A stretch of 64,000 nucleotides of DNA from Roseinatronobacter bogoriensis DSM 18756 (GTDB lineage Bacteria; Pseudomonadota; Alphaproteobacteria; Rhodobacterales; Rhodobacteraceae). Below, piece by piece: positions 1 to 8,832 of the stretch. Under the pieces are notes generated by a model, which did not search any database, was not told the DNA's origin, and worked only from the letters and a program-made list of their open reading frames with translations. How positions within the stretch are numbered: position 1 is the stretch's first letter; each line of letters begins with the position of its first letter. Made by a program: the position numbers and the translations under genes. The DNA lies in the NCBI RefSeq assembly GCF_004366635.1, contig NZ_SORN01000001.1:62001-126000 (forward strand). The letters are read 5' to 3'.

Positions 1-1
1 T

Positions 2-1945
2 GCAGGCGGGCTATGGGCGCGCGAATTGGGCCGCATGGTGGGCATTGAACTGCCGGTTCTGGCCATGGAGCATATGTATCTTCTCACCGAACCGATGGAG
101 GAGGTCGCCACCTTCAACCGCGAGACAGGGCGCGAATTGATTGGCGTGATCGACTTCAAGGGAGAGATTTATACGCGGCAGGAGCGCGATGGCATCCTGC
201 TGGGCACCTATGAAAAGGATTGCCGCCCCTGGTCGCCTCTCTCCACGCCTTGGGATTTCGGGCATGAATTGCTGCCCCCCGATCTGGACCGCATCGCCCC
301 CTCGCTTGAAGTAGGCTTTCGCCATTTCCCGGCGCTGGAACGGGCAGGTATAAAACAGGTCATCAATGGCCCCTTCACATTCGCCCCCGATGGCAACCCG
401 CTGGTGGGTCCGGTGCCGGGTCTGACCAATTACTGGTCAGCCTGCGCGGTCATGGCGGGGTTTTCGCAAGGTGGCGGTGTCGGGCTGGTGCTGGCCAACT
501 GGATGACCTCGGGCGATCCCGGCCATGATGTCTTCGGGATGGATGTCGCGCGTTTCGGTGACTGGGCCAGCCTGCGCTACACCAATGCGAAGGTGCGCGA
601 AAACTATTCCCGCCGCTTTTCCATCCGCTTCCCGAATGAGGAACTGCCCGCCGCGCGCCCGCATCTGACCACCCCGCTTTACGATCTGATGCTGCGGGAA
701 AATCACGCTGTCATGGGCGATAGCTGGGGGCTGGAAACACCGCTCTGGTTCGCCCCCTCAGCCGCCGAAGCGCGGGATATACCCTCCTTCCACCGCTCCA
801 ATGATTTCCCCCATATCAGCGCCGAGGTGCGGGCCGTGCGCACGGGTGTCGGCGTCACGGAAATCGCCAATTTCGCTAAATACGAGGTCGCCGGTGCAGG
901 TGCCAGGGCCTTTCTTGACCGGCTGATGACGAACAAGCTGCCCAAAGCCGGGCGTATTGTGCTGACGCCGATGCTGAATGACGCGGGCATGCTGATCGGT
1001 GACTTCACCATTGCCCATGCCGCGCCTGACCGGTTTCTGATCTGGGGGTCACTGGCGGCAACGAAATACCACCTGCGTTGGTTCGAGCAGCACCAACCCA
1101 AGGATGGCAGCGTCACTATCCGTGCTTTGGGCATGGGGTTGATGGGGCTGTCCATCGCGGGGCCATATGCGCGCGATGTTCTGGCCGCGCTGACCGATGA
1201 AGATGTATCCAACACTGCCTTCCGCTTCATGGACTTTCGTAAGATGGATGTGGCGGGCGCGCCCTGTCTGGTCAACCGCATCACCTATACCGGCGATCTG
1301 GGCTATGAAATCTGGATGGCCTCCGAATACCAGCGCCGCGTCTATCAGGCCATCAAGGACGCAGGCGCGTCCCACGGCATCCGCGATTTCGGGATGCGCG
1401 CGCTTCTGTCGATGCGGTTCGAGAAGAACTTTCCGACATGGTTTGCCGAACTGCGCCCGATCTATGGCCCGATCGAGGGCGCGATGGAACGTTTCGTGGC
1501 CTATGACAAGCCCGGTTTCATTGGCCGCGACGCCGCGTTGAGGGAACGCGAGGATGGCCCCCGCCTGCGCCGCGTCTCGCTGGTCATTGACGCCGATTGC
1601 GCCGATGCCAGCCCCGACAGCCCGATCTGGGCGCGCGTGGCGAAAGACTTTGGCACGATCACTCCACCACAAGGTTTCGGCGCAGCGCGCTTTGACACAT
1701 CTGGCCGGGCGCTGCACCCCCCGCATCCCTCTATCCAAGAAGAATGGCGCGTGGTGGGATGGGTTACATCGGGGGGCTATGGCCATCATGTTGGCCTGTC
1801 GCTGGCACAGGGCTATATCCCCGCTGCTCTTGCCACAAGACCGGACAAGGACCTGTTCGAGGTCGAAATCATGGGCCAGCGCCGCGCTGCATATCTCGCC
1901 CTTGAGCCACCGTTTGACCCGACCGGGTCACGCATGCGAAGCTGA
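2..1945 (+). CDS. Dimethylglycine/sarcosine dehydrogenase-like FAD oxidoreductase with GcvT domain (5' end outside window)
   Basis: The reading frame is open from base 2 and lacks its own start, so the N-terminal FAD-binding Rossmann part lies upstream of the window. The visible 647 residues hold the rest of the FAD-dependent DAO domain (roughly residues 1-190, with the late glycine-rich stretch GFSQGGGVG near 150) followed by a full aminomethyltransferase (GcvT) domain to the C-terminus. This order is that of dimethylglycine dehydrogenase and sarcosine dehydrogenase, which demethylate N-methylated glycines and hand the one-carbon unit to tetrahydrofolate. Family members are usually just over 800 residues, so roughly 150-200 residues are missing. 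The exact substrate (dimethylglycine, sarcosine or a related N-methyl compound) cannot be read from the sequence. The alcohol dehydrogenase gene follows on the same strand after 78 nt. Confidence 0.88.
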   Translation, partial: AGGLWARELGRMVGIELPVLAMEHMYLLTEPMEEVATFNRETGRELIGVIDFKGEIYTRQERDGILLGTYEKDCRPWSPLSTPWDFGHELLPPDLDRIAPSLEVGFRHFPALERAGIKQVINGPFTFAPDGNPLVGPVPGLTNYWSACAVMAGFSQGGGVGLVLANWMTSGDPGHDVFGMDVARFGDWASLRYTNAKVRENYSRRFSIRFPNEELPAARPHLTTPLYDLMLRENHAVMGDSWGLETPLWFAPSAAEARDIPSFHRSNDFPHISAEVRAVRTGVGVTEIANFAKYEVAGAGARAFLDRLMTNKLPKAGRIVLTPMLNDAGMLIGDFTIAHAAPDRFLIWGSLAATKYHLRWFEQHQPKDGSVTIRALGMGLMGLSIAGPYARDVLAALTDEDVSNTAFRFMDFRKMDVAGAPCLVNRITYTGDLGYEIWMASEYQRRVYQAIKDAGASHGIRDFGMRALLSMRFEKNFPTWFAELRPIYGPIEGAMERFVAYDKPGFIGRDAALREREDGPRLRRVSLVIDADCADASPDSPIWARVAKDFGTITPPQGFGAARFDTSGRALHPPHPSIQEEWRVVGWVTSGGYGHHVGLSLAQGYIPAALATRPDKDLFEVEIMGQRRAAYLALEPPFDPTGSRMRS

Positions 1946-1964
1946 CATTTTCTTGCTCCAAATA

Positions 1965-1997
1965 CTCCCGCCGGAGGCATCTGGCCGCAAGGCCAGA
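1965..1997 (+). terminator. Two adjacent short hairpins after the dehydrogenase gene
   Basis: CTCC-cgcc-GGAG (1965-1976) is followed by TCTGGCC-GCAA-GGCCAGA (1980-1997), a perfect 7-bp stem closed by a GNRA tetraloop. No T-tract follows, so this may be a processing or mRNA-stabilising structure rather than an intrinsic terminator. It sits 20 nt after the stop codon and 27 nt before the next gene. Confidence 0.45.
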
Positions 1998-2023
1998 CCC
2001 CCCGCCAGACAAAGGCACCCCAT

Positions 2024-3121
2024 ATGAAAGCTGCACTCTGCAACGACTTCAACGCCCCCCTTACGGTTACCGAGGTCACCATCGCCCCCCCGCGCAAGGG
2101 CGAAGTCGAAGTGACGCTTGCGGCCTGCGCGATCTGCCACTCTGATCTGCACTTCATTGAAGGGGCGTGGGGCGGCAGCCTTCCTGCGGTCTATGGCCAT
2201 GAGGCGGCGGGCTATGTCACCGGGCTGGGCGATGGGGTCGGGCATTACCAACTTGGCCAGCCCGTTCTTGTCACGCTGATCCGGGCATGTGGGACATGTG
2301 CCTGCTGCGCAAATGGCAGGCCCGCGATTTGCGAGCATTCCGGCGCAGAATATACCCCCCTTGCCCTGCCCGATGGCACAAAGGTTTCGCAGGGCATGAA
2401 AACCGGCGCTTTCGCTGAAAAGGTCGTGGTCGATGCCAGCCAGCTTGCCCCTTTGCCTGACGATATTCCGATGGATGTGGCGGCGCTCCTGGCCTGTGGG
2501 GTCATTACCGGGGTTGGCGCAGTGTTCAACACTGCGCAAATGCAGGCCGGGGCCACCGCGCTGGTGATCGGCACAGGCGGGGTGGGTCTAAACGCCATTC
2601 AGGGTGCGCGGCTGGCGGGGGCGCGGCGCATCATCGCTATGGATATCGCCCCCGAAAAGCTGGACGCTGCGCGCGATTTTGGCGCAACACATGGGGTGCT
2701 TGCCGCAGACGCGGACGCGCGCAAACAGGTGCACGCAATAACCGACGGGCGCGGTGCGGATTATGTCTTTGTGACCGTCGGGGCCGTTGTCGCTTATGAA
2801 CAGGCGCTTGGGCTATGCGCGCCGGGGGGTGCCATCATCATGGCGGGGATGACCGGAAATGACGACTACATGCGCCTGAACCCGATGATGGTGGCTTATC
2901 AGGAGCAACGGCTTCTGGGGTCAAAAATGGGCGGCACGGTGCTACGCCGCGACATCCCGCGTCTGATCGACTATTACCGTCAAGGCAGGCTCAAACTCGA
3001 TGAACTGATCTCGAACCGCTACCGGCTGGACCAGATCAACGAGGCCATTGCCGACACTGCCAAAGGGGGCACGCGGCGCAATGTCATCTTGTTTGACGCA
3101 TTTGAAAGGGGCGCGCCATGA
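2024..3121 (+). CDS. Zinc-dependent alcohol dehydrogenase (MDR superfamily)
   Basis: This 365-residue medium-chain dehydrogenase/reductase should oxidise an alcohol with NAD(P). Catalytic zinc ligands are visible: Cys38 in CHSDLH and the GHE motif (His59-Glu60). The structural zinc loop has Cys89, Cys92, Cys95 and Cys103 in the classical C-x2-C-x2-C-x7-C spacing. A glycine-rich Rossmann turn (GTGGVGLNAI) lies near residue 187. The length is normal for the family. The ATG at 2024 gives the expected N-terminus. The stop overlaps the start of the next gene by 4 nt (ATGA), so the two are probably translationally coupled and may act on the same substrate. The natural substrate is not deducible. 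Confidence 0.88.
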   Translation: MKAALCNDFNAPLTVTEVTIAPPRKGEVEVTLAACAICHSDLHFIEGAWGGSLPAVYGHEAAGYVTGLGDGVGHYQLGQPVLVTLIRACGTCACCANGRPAICEHSGAEYTPLALPDGTKVSQGMKTGAFAEKVVVDASQLAPLPDDIPMDVAALLACGVITGVGAVFNTAQMQAGATALVIGTGGVGLNAIQGARLAGARRIIAMDIAPEKLDAARDFGATHGVLAADADARKQVHAITDGRGADYVFVTVGAVVAYEQALGLCAPGGAIIMAGMTGNDDYMRLNPMMVAYQEQRLLGSKMGGTVLRRDIPRLIDYYRQGRLKLDELISNRYRLDQINEAIADTAKGGTRRNVILFDAFERGAP

Positions 3122-4350
3122 AACTGGAAGCGCTTGAGATTTTCCTTGTCGAAACCCCACCCCCCGGTTGGGGTGGGCGCTACTGGACAATTGTCAAACT
3201 GGTCACGGAATGCGGCGTGACCGGCTATGGCGAAGTCTATGCCAGTGCGGTTGGTGCGCGCGCCATGCGCGCCGTGATAAGCGACGTGTTTGACCGCTAC
3301 TGCAAGGGCGAGAACCCCGAAAATATCGAGCGGATGTTTCGCCGCGCCTATTCTTCAGGGTTCACCCAGCGGCCTGACCCCACGGTCATGGGCGCTTTCT
3401 CCGGGCTGGAGATTGCTTGTTGGGATATTCTGGGCAAGGCACGCGACCGGCCTGTCTGGGCGCTTCTGGGCGGGATGATGAATGAGAAACTGCGCGCCTA
3501 TACCTATCTTTATCCGCTGCCCCATCACACCAAGGCCGATTTCTGGACCAGCCCGGAGATGACGGCGGAAAGTGCGCTGGCTGCTGTCGATCAGGGCTTT
3601 ACAGCGATCAAGCTTGACCCGGCTGGCCCCTATACCATGCGCGGCGGTCACCAGCCCGGGATGCGCGATATCGACCTGTGCGACCGCATGTTGGGGGCGG
3701 TGCGCGCTGCAATTGGCACGCGCGCCGATATCCTTTTGGGCACACATGGGCAATTCACCCCCTCGGGCGCGATCCGCCTTGGGGCCGCGATGGAGCGTCA
3801 TCAGCCACTTTGGTTCGAGGAACCCATCCCACCCGATGACATCTCCGGCATGGCCGAAGTGGCGCGCGCCGTGCGTATTCCGGTTGCCACTGGTGAGCGG
3901 TTAAGCACCAAGGCCGAATTCGGCGCAGTGCTGCGTGCAGGGGCTGCCAGCATCCTGCAACCGGCGCTGGGCCGCGCGGGCGGGATATGGGAGGTGAAGA
4001 AGATCGCCGCCATGGCCGAGGTGTTTGGCACACAGCTTGCGCCGCATCTGTATGCCGGGCCGGTGGAATGGGCCGCGAATATTCATCTGGCCGCCTCGAT
4101 CCCCAATCTGCTGATGATCGAATGCATCCAGACGGGGGGTGAATTTCACCTGCCCCTGATCGGCCACAGCCTGCGGGTCGAGGATGGCTTCGTCACCCCG
4201 CCCGACACCCCCGGCCTTGGCATTGCGTTTGATGAGGCGCTCGCGCGCGCCCACCCCTATGACGGGGATGCGTTGCATTTGCAGATGCAGGAAGCACCTT
4301 GCGATTACGTGAACCCGAACAGTTTCGAAGGAGGTGCGCCCCGAGATTGA
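3118..4350 (+). CDS. Mandelate racemase/muconate lactonizing enzyme family protein (enolase superfamily)
   Basis: The protein has 410 residues with the N-terminal capping domain and the (beta/alpha)7 barrel of the enolase superfamily, closest in layout to sugar-acid dehydratases. Visible barrel residues are Lys165, His210 in GTHGQ, the WFEEP acids (Glu234/Glu235), Glu260 in TGERL, and His310 in APHLYAGP. Compared with DgoD-type dehydratases, the first metal-ligand Asp (two residues before the conserved His) is Gly208, and the Asp of the His-Asp dyad (in LQPD) is Ala283. The second and third ligands and the catalytic His are kept. The gene overlaps the alcohol dehydrogenase by ATGA, suggesting one catabolic pathway for a polyol or sugar acid. 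Substrate unknown. Confidence 0.8.
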   Translation: MKLEALEIFLVETPPPGWGGRYWTIVKLVTECGVTGYGEVYASAVGARAMRAVISDVFDRYCKGENPENIERMFRRAYSSGFTQRPDPTVMGAFSGLEIACWDILGKARDRPVWALLGGMMNEKLRAYTYLYPLPHHTKADFWTSPEMTAESALAAVDQGFTAIKLDPAGPYTMRGGHQPGMRDIDLCDRMLGAVRAAIGTRADILLGTHGQFTPSGAIRLGAAMERHQPLWFEEPIPPDDISGMAEVARAVRIPVATGERLSTKAEFGAVLRAGAASILQPALGRAGGIWEVKKIAAMAEVFGTQLAPHLYAGPVEWAANIHLAASIPNLLMIECIQTGGEFHLPLIGHSLRVEDGFVTPPDTPGLGIAFDEALARAHPYDGDALHLQMQEAPCDYVNPNSFEGGAPRD

Positions 4351-4374
4351 CCTGACGCGCGGTTTGCGTCAGGT
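4350..4374 (+). terminator. Perfect 9-bp hairpin after the MR/MLE gene
   Basis: ACCTGACGC and GCGTCAGGT flank a 7-nt loop directly after the stop codon. No U-tract follows. It probably separates the dehydrogenase/dehydratase transcript from the ABC importer operon. Confidence 0.5.
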
Positions 4375-4512
4375 TGAAAAGCGACAAGATGTCGTTTTTC
4401 GAAAGAGATATGACGATATTCTGCACGAGGCAGACGCGATTGCATGGACGCTTGAATAAAAAACCTCAGTGGCCCGGACCACGCACTGAACCAACCGACA
4501 GGGAGATCGAGA

Positions 4513-6147
4513 ATGACACATACCAAACGCAAGGCGACCGAGTTGCACCGGGCTGCAAAGCTTTATGCAAGCGAGTGCAAAGAGGGCAAACTCAGCCGCC
4601 GGGAGTTCTTGACTCGTGCAACCGCACTGGGTGTGGCGGCCCCTGCGGCCTATGGTTTGCTGGGCCTTGCTGCGCCAGAGGCGAAAGCACAGACCCCACA
4701 AATGGGGGGAACCGTCAGAATTCAGATGGATGTGCGCGCCCAACGCGATCCGCGCACATGGGATTGGTCGGAACTTGCTAATGCCTGCCGCGGCTGGCTG
4801 GAATATCTGGTCCAGTATAACCGCGACGGCACCATTACCCCGGTCCTGCTGGAAAGCTGGGAGGCCAATGACGAGGCTACCGAGTATACCCTGAATGTCA
4901 GGCAGGGTGTGACATGGAATAATGGCGACCCGTTCACCGCTGAAGATGTCGCCCATAACTTTGAACGCTGGTGCGATTCCTCGGTCGAGGGGAATTCGAT
5001 GGCCAGCCGTCTGGGTGCGATCATGGAAGACGGGCAGTTGCGCGAAGGCGCGGTCGAGGTGGTCGATGAGCACACTGTGCGCCTGCACCTGTCGAGTCCG
5101 GATATAACCGTCCTGACAGGGCTGGCGGACTATCCGGCGGCTGTGGTCCATCCTAGCTTCAATGGCGACCCTATCGGCAACCCGATCGGAACCGGCGCTT
5201 ACCGCCCTGTCAGCTATGACACCGGCATTGGTGCCGTAATTGAACGCAACCCGGATCATACATGGTGGAATGAAGGCAACGGCGCCTGGCTTGACCGGAT
5301 CGAATTTGTCGATCTGGGCACCGACCCTGCCGCATGGGTTGCCGCCGCCGAAGGTGGCGAAATTGACATGCTGTATGAAACGACGGGTGATTTCCTCGAT
5401 ATTTTCAGCGCAATCGGAATGACCCAGACCGAGGCCATCACCTCAGCCACGCTGTGTGTGCGGTTCAATCAAGACAATCCGCCTTATGACAACCGCAATG
5501 TGCGCCTTGCGCTGCAAATGGCTGTCGATAACGCGCAGGTGCTGGAGTTGGGCTATAACGATCAGGGGATCGCGGCGGAAAACCATCATGTCTGCCCTGT
5601 GCACCCTGAATATGCAGAACTGCCCCCGCTGACAGTGGACCGAGAGCGCGCCAAGGCCATGCTGGAGGAAGAGGGTCATGGTGACACTGAATTCGAGTTG
5701 ATTTCATCGGATGAGACCTTCCATTCTGACACTTGCGACAACGTGGCCGCACAGATTCGCGCCGCCGGGATCAATATCCGGCGCACTATTCTGCCGGGCG
5801 CGACCTTCTGGGGCGATTGGCTGACCTATCCGTTTTCGGCGACAAGCTGGGCGATGCGGCCCTTGGGCGTTCAGGTGCTGAACCTTGCCTATCGCAGTGG
5901 CGAGGCATGGAACGAATCTGCCTTCTCGAATGCCGAATTCGATGAATTGCTGGAACAGGCGAATGGCATCGTTGACGCGGATGAGCGGCGCGAGGTGATG
6001 CGGCGCTTGCAGGAAATCATGCAGGAAGAGGGTGTGTCGATCATCCCCTACTGGCGGTCGCTGTTCCGCCATGCGCGCCCGAATATCAATGGCGCGGAAA
6101 TGCACCCCACATTCGAAGTGCATTTCCAGAATTACTGGCTGTCGTGA
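4513..6147 (+). CDS. ABC transporter substrate-binding protein, family 5 (peptide/opine/nickel type), Tat-exported
   Basis: This 544-residue solute receptor belongs to the DppA/OppA family and captures the ligand in the periplasm for the permeases downstream. The N-terminus carries a twin-arginine signal: SRREFL at residues 28-33, a hydrophobic stretch, and a likely cleavage after AKA at residue 59. The Tat route means the protein is probably exported folded. Family hallmarks include the LLESW and YTLNVRQGVTWNNGDPF region near residues 115-140. The ATG at 4513 is preceded by a GGGAGA ribosome site. It is the first gene of a binding protein, permease, permease, double ATPase operon. The ligand is unknown; peptides, opines and sugar-acid conjugates are all carried by relatives. 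Confidence 0.87.
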   Translation: MTHTKRKATELHRAAKLYASECKEGKLSRREFLTRATALGVAAPAAYGLLGLAAPEAKAQTPQMGGTVRIQMDVRAQRDPRTWDWSELANACRGWLEYLVQYNRDGTITPVLLESWEANDEATEYTLNVRQGVTWNNGDPFTAEDVAHNFERWCDSSVEGNSMASRLGAIMEDGQLREGAVEVVDEHTVRLHLSSPDITVLTGLADYPAAVVHPSFNGDPIGNPIGTGAYRPVSYDTGIGAVIERNPDHTWWNEGNGAWLDRIEFVDLGTDPAAWVAAAEGGEIDMLYETTGDFLDIFSAIGMTQTEAITSATLCVRFNQDNPPYDNRNVRLALQMAVDNAQVLELGYNDQGIAAENHHVCPVHPEYAELPPLTVDRERAKAMLEEEGHGDTEFELISSDETFHSDTCDNVAAQIRAAGINIRRTILPGATFWGDWLTYPFSATSWAMRPLGVQVLNLAYRSGEAWNESAFSNAEFDELLEQANGIVDADERREVMRRLQEIMQEEGVSIIPYWRSLFRHARPNINGAEMHPTFEVHFQNYWLS

Positions 6148-6181
6148 CCAAAGCTGTATAAAGTAGCTTTCTGCGCATAAG

Positions 6182-6211
6182 CCTGTGCCTGCCCATCTGG
6201 GCGGGCACAGG
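6182..6211 (+). terminator. Strong 13-bp hairpin between binding-protein and permease genes
   Basis: The arms 6182-6194 and 6199-6211 pair over 13 bp with one G-U pair and a 4-nt loop. Placed 35 nt after the binding-protein stop, it is a typical 3'-stabiliser or partial terminator that leaves the receptor mRNA in excess over the permease mRNA. Confidence 0.6.
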
Positions 6212-6266
6212 GGCCGATTTTAGAAATAGCGCATCACCTTAGATGCCCTGAGCCAGTGGGAACCCC

Positions 6267-7358
6267 ATGGTCAGCTTTCTACTTCGTCGCATCGGTGTCA
6301 TGCTTGTCACGGCCCTATGCCTGACCTTCATCGTATTCTACCTGACAAATCTGCCTGCCAAACTGGACACGCTGGCCAAGACGCAGGCAGGCTCGCGCAT
6401 CTCGGATGCAGAGGTTGCAAGCTGGCTGGAACGGAACGGTTACAACCGGCCCATGCTGCTGCGCTATGGTGAGTGGCTTGGCGTTGCCCCCGGTTGGACG
6501 CGTGAAGATCCCGATGGCAGCACCACAGGGCGCTGCCATCGCCTGGCAGGTGTTACAGATCCGGCTGCCGCGCCGACACATTGCGGCTTGTTTCAAGGCT
6601 ATTGGGGCAATTCCACGCGCTTTCGCGCGCCGGTATCGGATGTAATCGGGGCACGACTGGGCGCCACCGGCCTGCTGATGATGTGGGTGCTGATCGTCAT
6701 GGTGCCGATGGCGCTGATTGTCGGCGTTCTGGCGGGGATGCGCGAAGGCTCGCGCACGGATCGCACGCTTTCGACCTTCGCAATCGCATCGACGGCAACG
6801 CCCGAATATGTGTCCGGCGTGGTGTTCATTGCATTGCTGGCCTCATCCACAATCGGGCTATCGCCACTATTGGTCAGTTGGGGATGGATCGACGGGCCAG
6901 TGCTGTTTCAGGGTAACGCGCGCTCGGCGCTTGAAAAGATCACCTTCTGGAACTTTGCCCTGCCGGTCATGACAATCGCACTTTACGGGATGGGTTATAT
7001 CGCGCGCATTACACGCGCCTCGATGACCGAGGTGATGACCCAGCAATATATTCGCACCGCCCGCCTGAAAGGTGTCAGCTTCGCCAATATCGTGCTGCGC
7101 CACGCATTGCGGAACGCGCTGATCGCGCCCTTTACGGTAATCATGCTGCAAATCCCGTGGCTTTTGAACGGGGTGGTGATTGTCGAGGTGCTGTTTAGCT
7201 ATCCCGGCTTTGGCTGGACCCTGTTCGAGGCGGCTGCGAATAACGACATCGAACTGCTGCTGGCCGCGTCTGTGGTTGCAGTGCTGGTGGTGCTGGTGAC
7301 GCAGTTAATATCCGATATCGGCTATGTGTGGCTGAACCCGCGCATCCGGATATCATGA
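6267..7358 (+). CDS. ABC transporter permease, DppB type
   Basis: This 363-residue inner-membrane permease forms half of the channel of the importer. It starts with a membrane helix (residues about 7-28), followed by a long periplasmic insert (about 35-125) and then the binding-protein-dependent transport domain with five more helices. The EAA-type cytoplasmic loop is visible around YIRTARLKGVSFANIVLRHA. At 363 residues it is longer than standard DppB (about 310-340), and the extra length is the insert, which contains two cysteines about 23 residues apart that could form a disulfide. It is followed after 12 nt by the second permease. Confidence 0.87.
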   Translation: MVSFLLRRIGVMLVTALCLTFIVFYLTNLPAKLDTLAKTQAGSRISDAEVASWLERNGYNRPMLLRYGEWLGVAPGWTREDPDGSTTGRCHRLAGVTDPAAAPTHCGLFQGYWGNSTRFRAPVSDVIGARLGATGLLMMWVLIVMVPMALIVGVLAGMREGSRTDRTLSTFAIASTATPEYVSGVVFIALLASSTIGLSPLLVSWGWIDGPVLFQGNARSALEKITFWNFALPVMTIALYGMGYIARITRASMTEVMTQQYIRTARLKGVSFANIVLRHALRNALIAPFTVIMLQIPWLLNGVVIVEVLFSYPGFGWTLFEAAANNDIELLLAASVVAVLVVLVTQLISDIGYVWLNPRIRIS

Positions 7359-7370
7359 GGAGGGCTTGCC

Positions 7371-8534
7371 ATGACTGACCCTTTGGGCTGGCTTGATATC
7401 CTCAGCCGTCTTTTCATCCAGCTTTGGCCGGTATGGGCCGGGCTGATTGTAATGTTCACAGTCTCGATCACATACAAACGCCGCCTTGGCCTGTATGGCA
7501 AGCTGTTCGATTCCGTTGTGGGTATGATCGGGTTTGCGCTGGTCATGTTCTGGGTCTTTGCCGCACTCTTCGCGGATATGATCATCACCCATGACCCGCT
7601 GGCGCAGTTCAGCGGGATGCGCAACGCAGCACCCGGAACCCCGCTGCGCGACCCTGCCGGGGGATACGAGTTTTTCCTGCTGGGCGGTGACGCGCTGGCG
7701 CGCGATGTTTTCTCGCGGATGGTGATGGGGGCACGCGAAGTGCTGCGCATCGCCCCGTTTGCGGCAATGATTTCCTTCATGATCGGCATCAGCCTTGGGC
7801 TGCCCGCCGGTTACATTGGCGGCAAGCTGGATACGGGCCTGACCTTCGTTGCCAATCTGGTACTGGCCTTTCCGGTCATCCTTCTGTTTTTCCTGCTGGT
7901 TGCCCCCGAAATCCAGAACACGGCAATCCCGCGCGTCATGGCGGGCATCCTGTTCCTGATGCCTGTTCTGTTCTTTACTGTCCTGCTCAACGCGCGCTTT
8001 TTCACGCAGCCGATGAAGCGCAACCTCTATGTGGGCGCAGTGCTGGTGGTGGGGCTTTGGGCCTATACGGGGCTGGCATTCAATGCGGACCCGCTGGGCG
8101 TCTGGGGCATGTCGCCCAACCTGCTGAATGTTTTTGTGGCTGTGGTTTTCGTCAATGCGCCAACGGTCTTTCGTATCGTGCGCGGCATCACCATGGACAT
8201 CAAGACCCGCGATTATGTTGCAGCAGCACAGACGCGCGGCGAAGGGCCGTGGTATATCATGCTATGGGAAATCCTACCCAATGCGCGCGGGCCGCTGATC
8301 GTCGATTTCTGCCTGCGTATCGGCTACACAACCATTCTTCTGGGCACGCTTGGCTTCTTTGGTCTGGGTGTCGCACCTGAAAGCCCTGACTGGGGGTCCA
8401 CCATCAATCAGGGGCGGCGATTGCTGACTGTCTACCCTCATGCGGCCCTTGCCCCTGCGCTGGCCCTCATGTCGCTGGTTTTGGGGCTGAACCTGTTGGC
8501 AGATGGGCTGCGCGAAGAAAGCCTGAAGGACTGA
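7371..8534 (+). CDS. ABC transporter permease, DppC type
   Basis: This 387-residue inner-membrane permease is the partner of the DppB-type protein. It has an N-terminal membrane segment and the transport domain with the EAA loop around TRGEGPWYIMLWEILPNARG. It is longer than common DppC proteins (about 300): an additional hydrophobic region around residues 185-240 looks like inserted transmembrane helices. Similar insertions occur in the family of importers with long DppB and DppC partners. The ATG at 7371 follows a GAGGAGG ribosome site. The operon continues with the ATPase after a 298-nt spacer that holds a hairpin and an antisense small gene. Confidence 0.87.
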   Translation: MTDPLGWLDILSRLFIQLWPVWAGLIVMFTVSITYKRRLGLYGKLFDSVVGMIGFALVMFWVFAALFADMIITHDPLAQFSGMRNAAPGTPLRDPAGGYEFFLLGGDALARDVFSRMVMGAREVLRIAPFAAMISFMIGISLGLPAGYIGGKLDTGLTFVANLVLAFPVILLFFLLVAPEIQNTAIPRVMAGILFLMPVLFFTVLLNARFFTQPMKRNLYVGAVLVVGLWAYTGLAFNADPLGVWGMSPNLLNVFVAVVFVNAPTVFRIVRGITMDIKTRDYVAAAQTRGEGPWYIMLWEILPNARGPLIVDFCLRIGYTTILLGTLGFFGLGVAPESPDWGSTINQGRRLLTVYPHAALAPALALMSLVLGLNLLADGLREESLKD

Positions 8535-8578
8535 TGGTGTTTCGATGATGCATAACGACACGACATCTGCGTGTGAGA

Positions 8579-8608
8579 AGGGGCGCCCCCATGCGTGGGC
8601 GCGCCCCT
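8579..8608. terminator. GC-rich hairpin between convergent genes
   Basis: AGGGGCGC (8579-8586) pairs with GCGCCCCT (8601-8608). An AAATTTT stretch follows on the plus side. It lies between the permease stop and the stop of the antisense small gene and could terminate or attenuate either transcript. Confidence 0.5.
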
Positions 8609-8651
8609 GTTCAAATTTTGTGGTGTCACATTGCTGCGGATCGGACCTGAA

Positions 8652-8726
8652 TCAGATCACACCAAATAGCAGCAGCAGGATAATGGCTGACAGGGGCACA
8701 CCCAGAAGCCAGAGTAGAATAGGCAT
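8652..8726 (-). CDS. 24-residue hydrophobic membrane peptide
   Basis: Reading the minus strand from 8726 gives a complete frame of 24 codons plus TGA, with the sequence beginning MPILLWLLGVPLSAI. Apart from the first residues it is one membrane helix rich in Leu and Ile. A GGAG ribosome site lies about 9 nt before the ATG. The frame sits alone in the spacer between permease and ATPase genes, opposite to the operon, with its own hairpin beyond the stop (8579-8608). Peptides of this style occur as unnamed small genes in proteobacteria; no function is known to me. The reading could be a chance frame, but the helix composition, ribosome site and clean stop argue for a real gene. Confidence 0.55.
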   Translation of the reverse strand: MPILLWLLGVPLSAIILLLLFGVI

Positions 8727-8832
8727 GTTTCAATCTCCGTTTCGCTTGAAGATACAACACGCCAGACCACAGGCGGTTCCCTGATGGACCACCTTTGCGC
8801 TACCGCCATGATCCGCCAGAAGGGAAAACACC

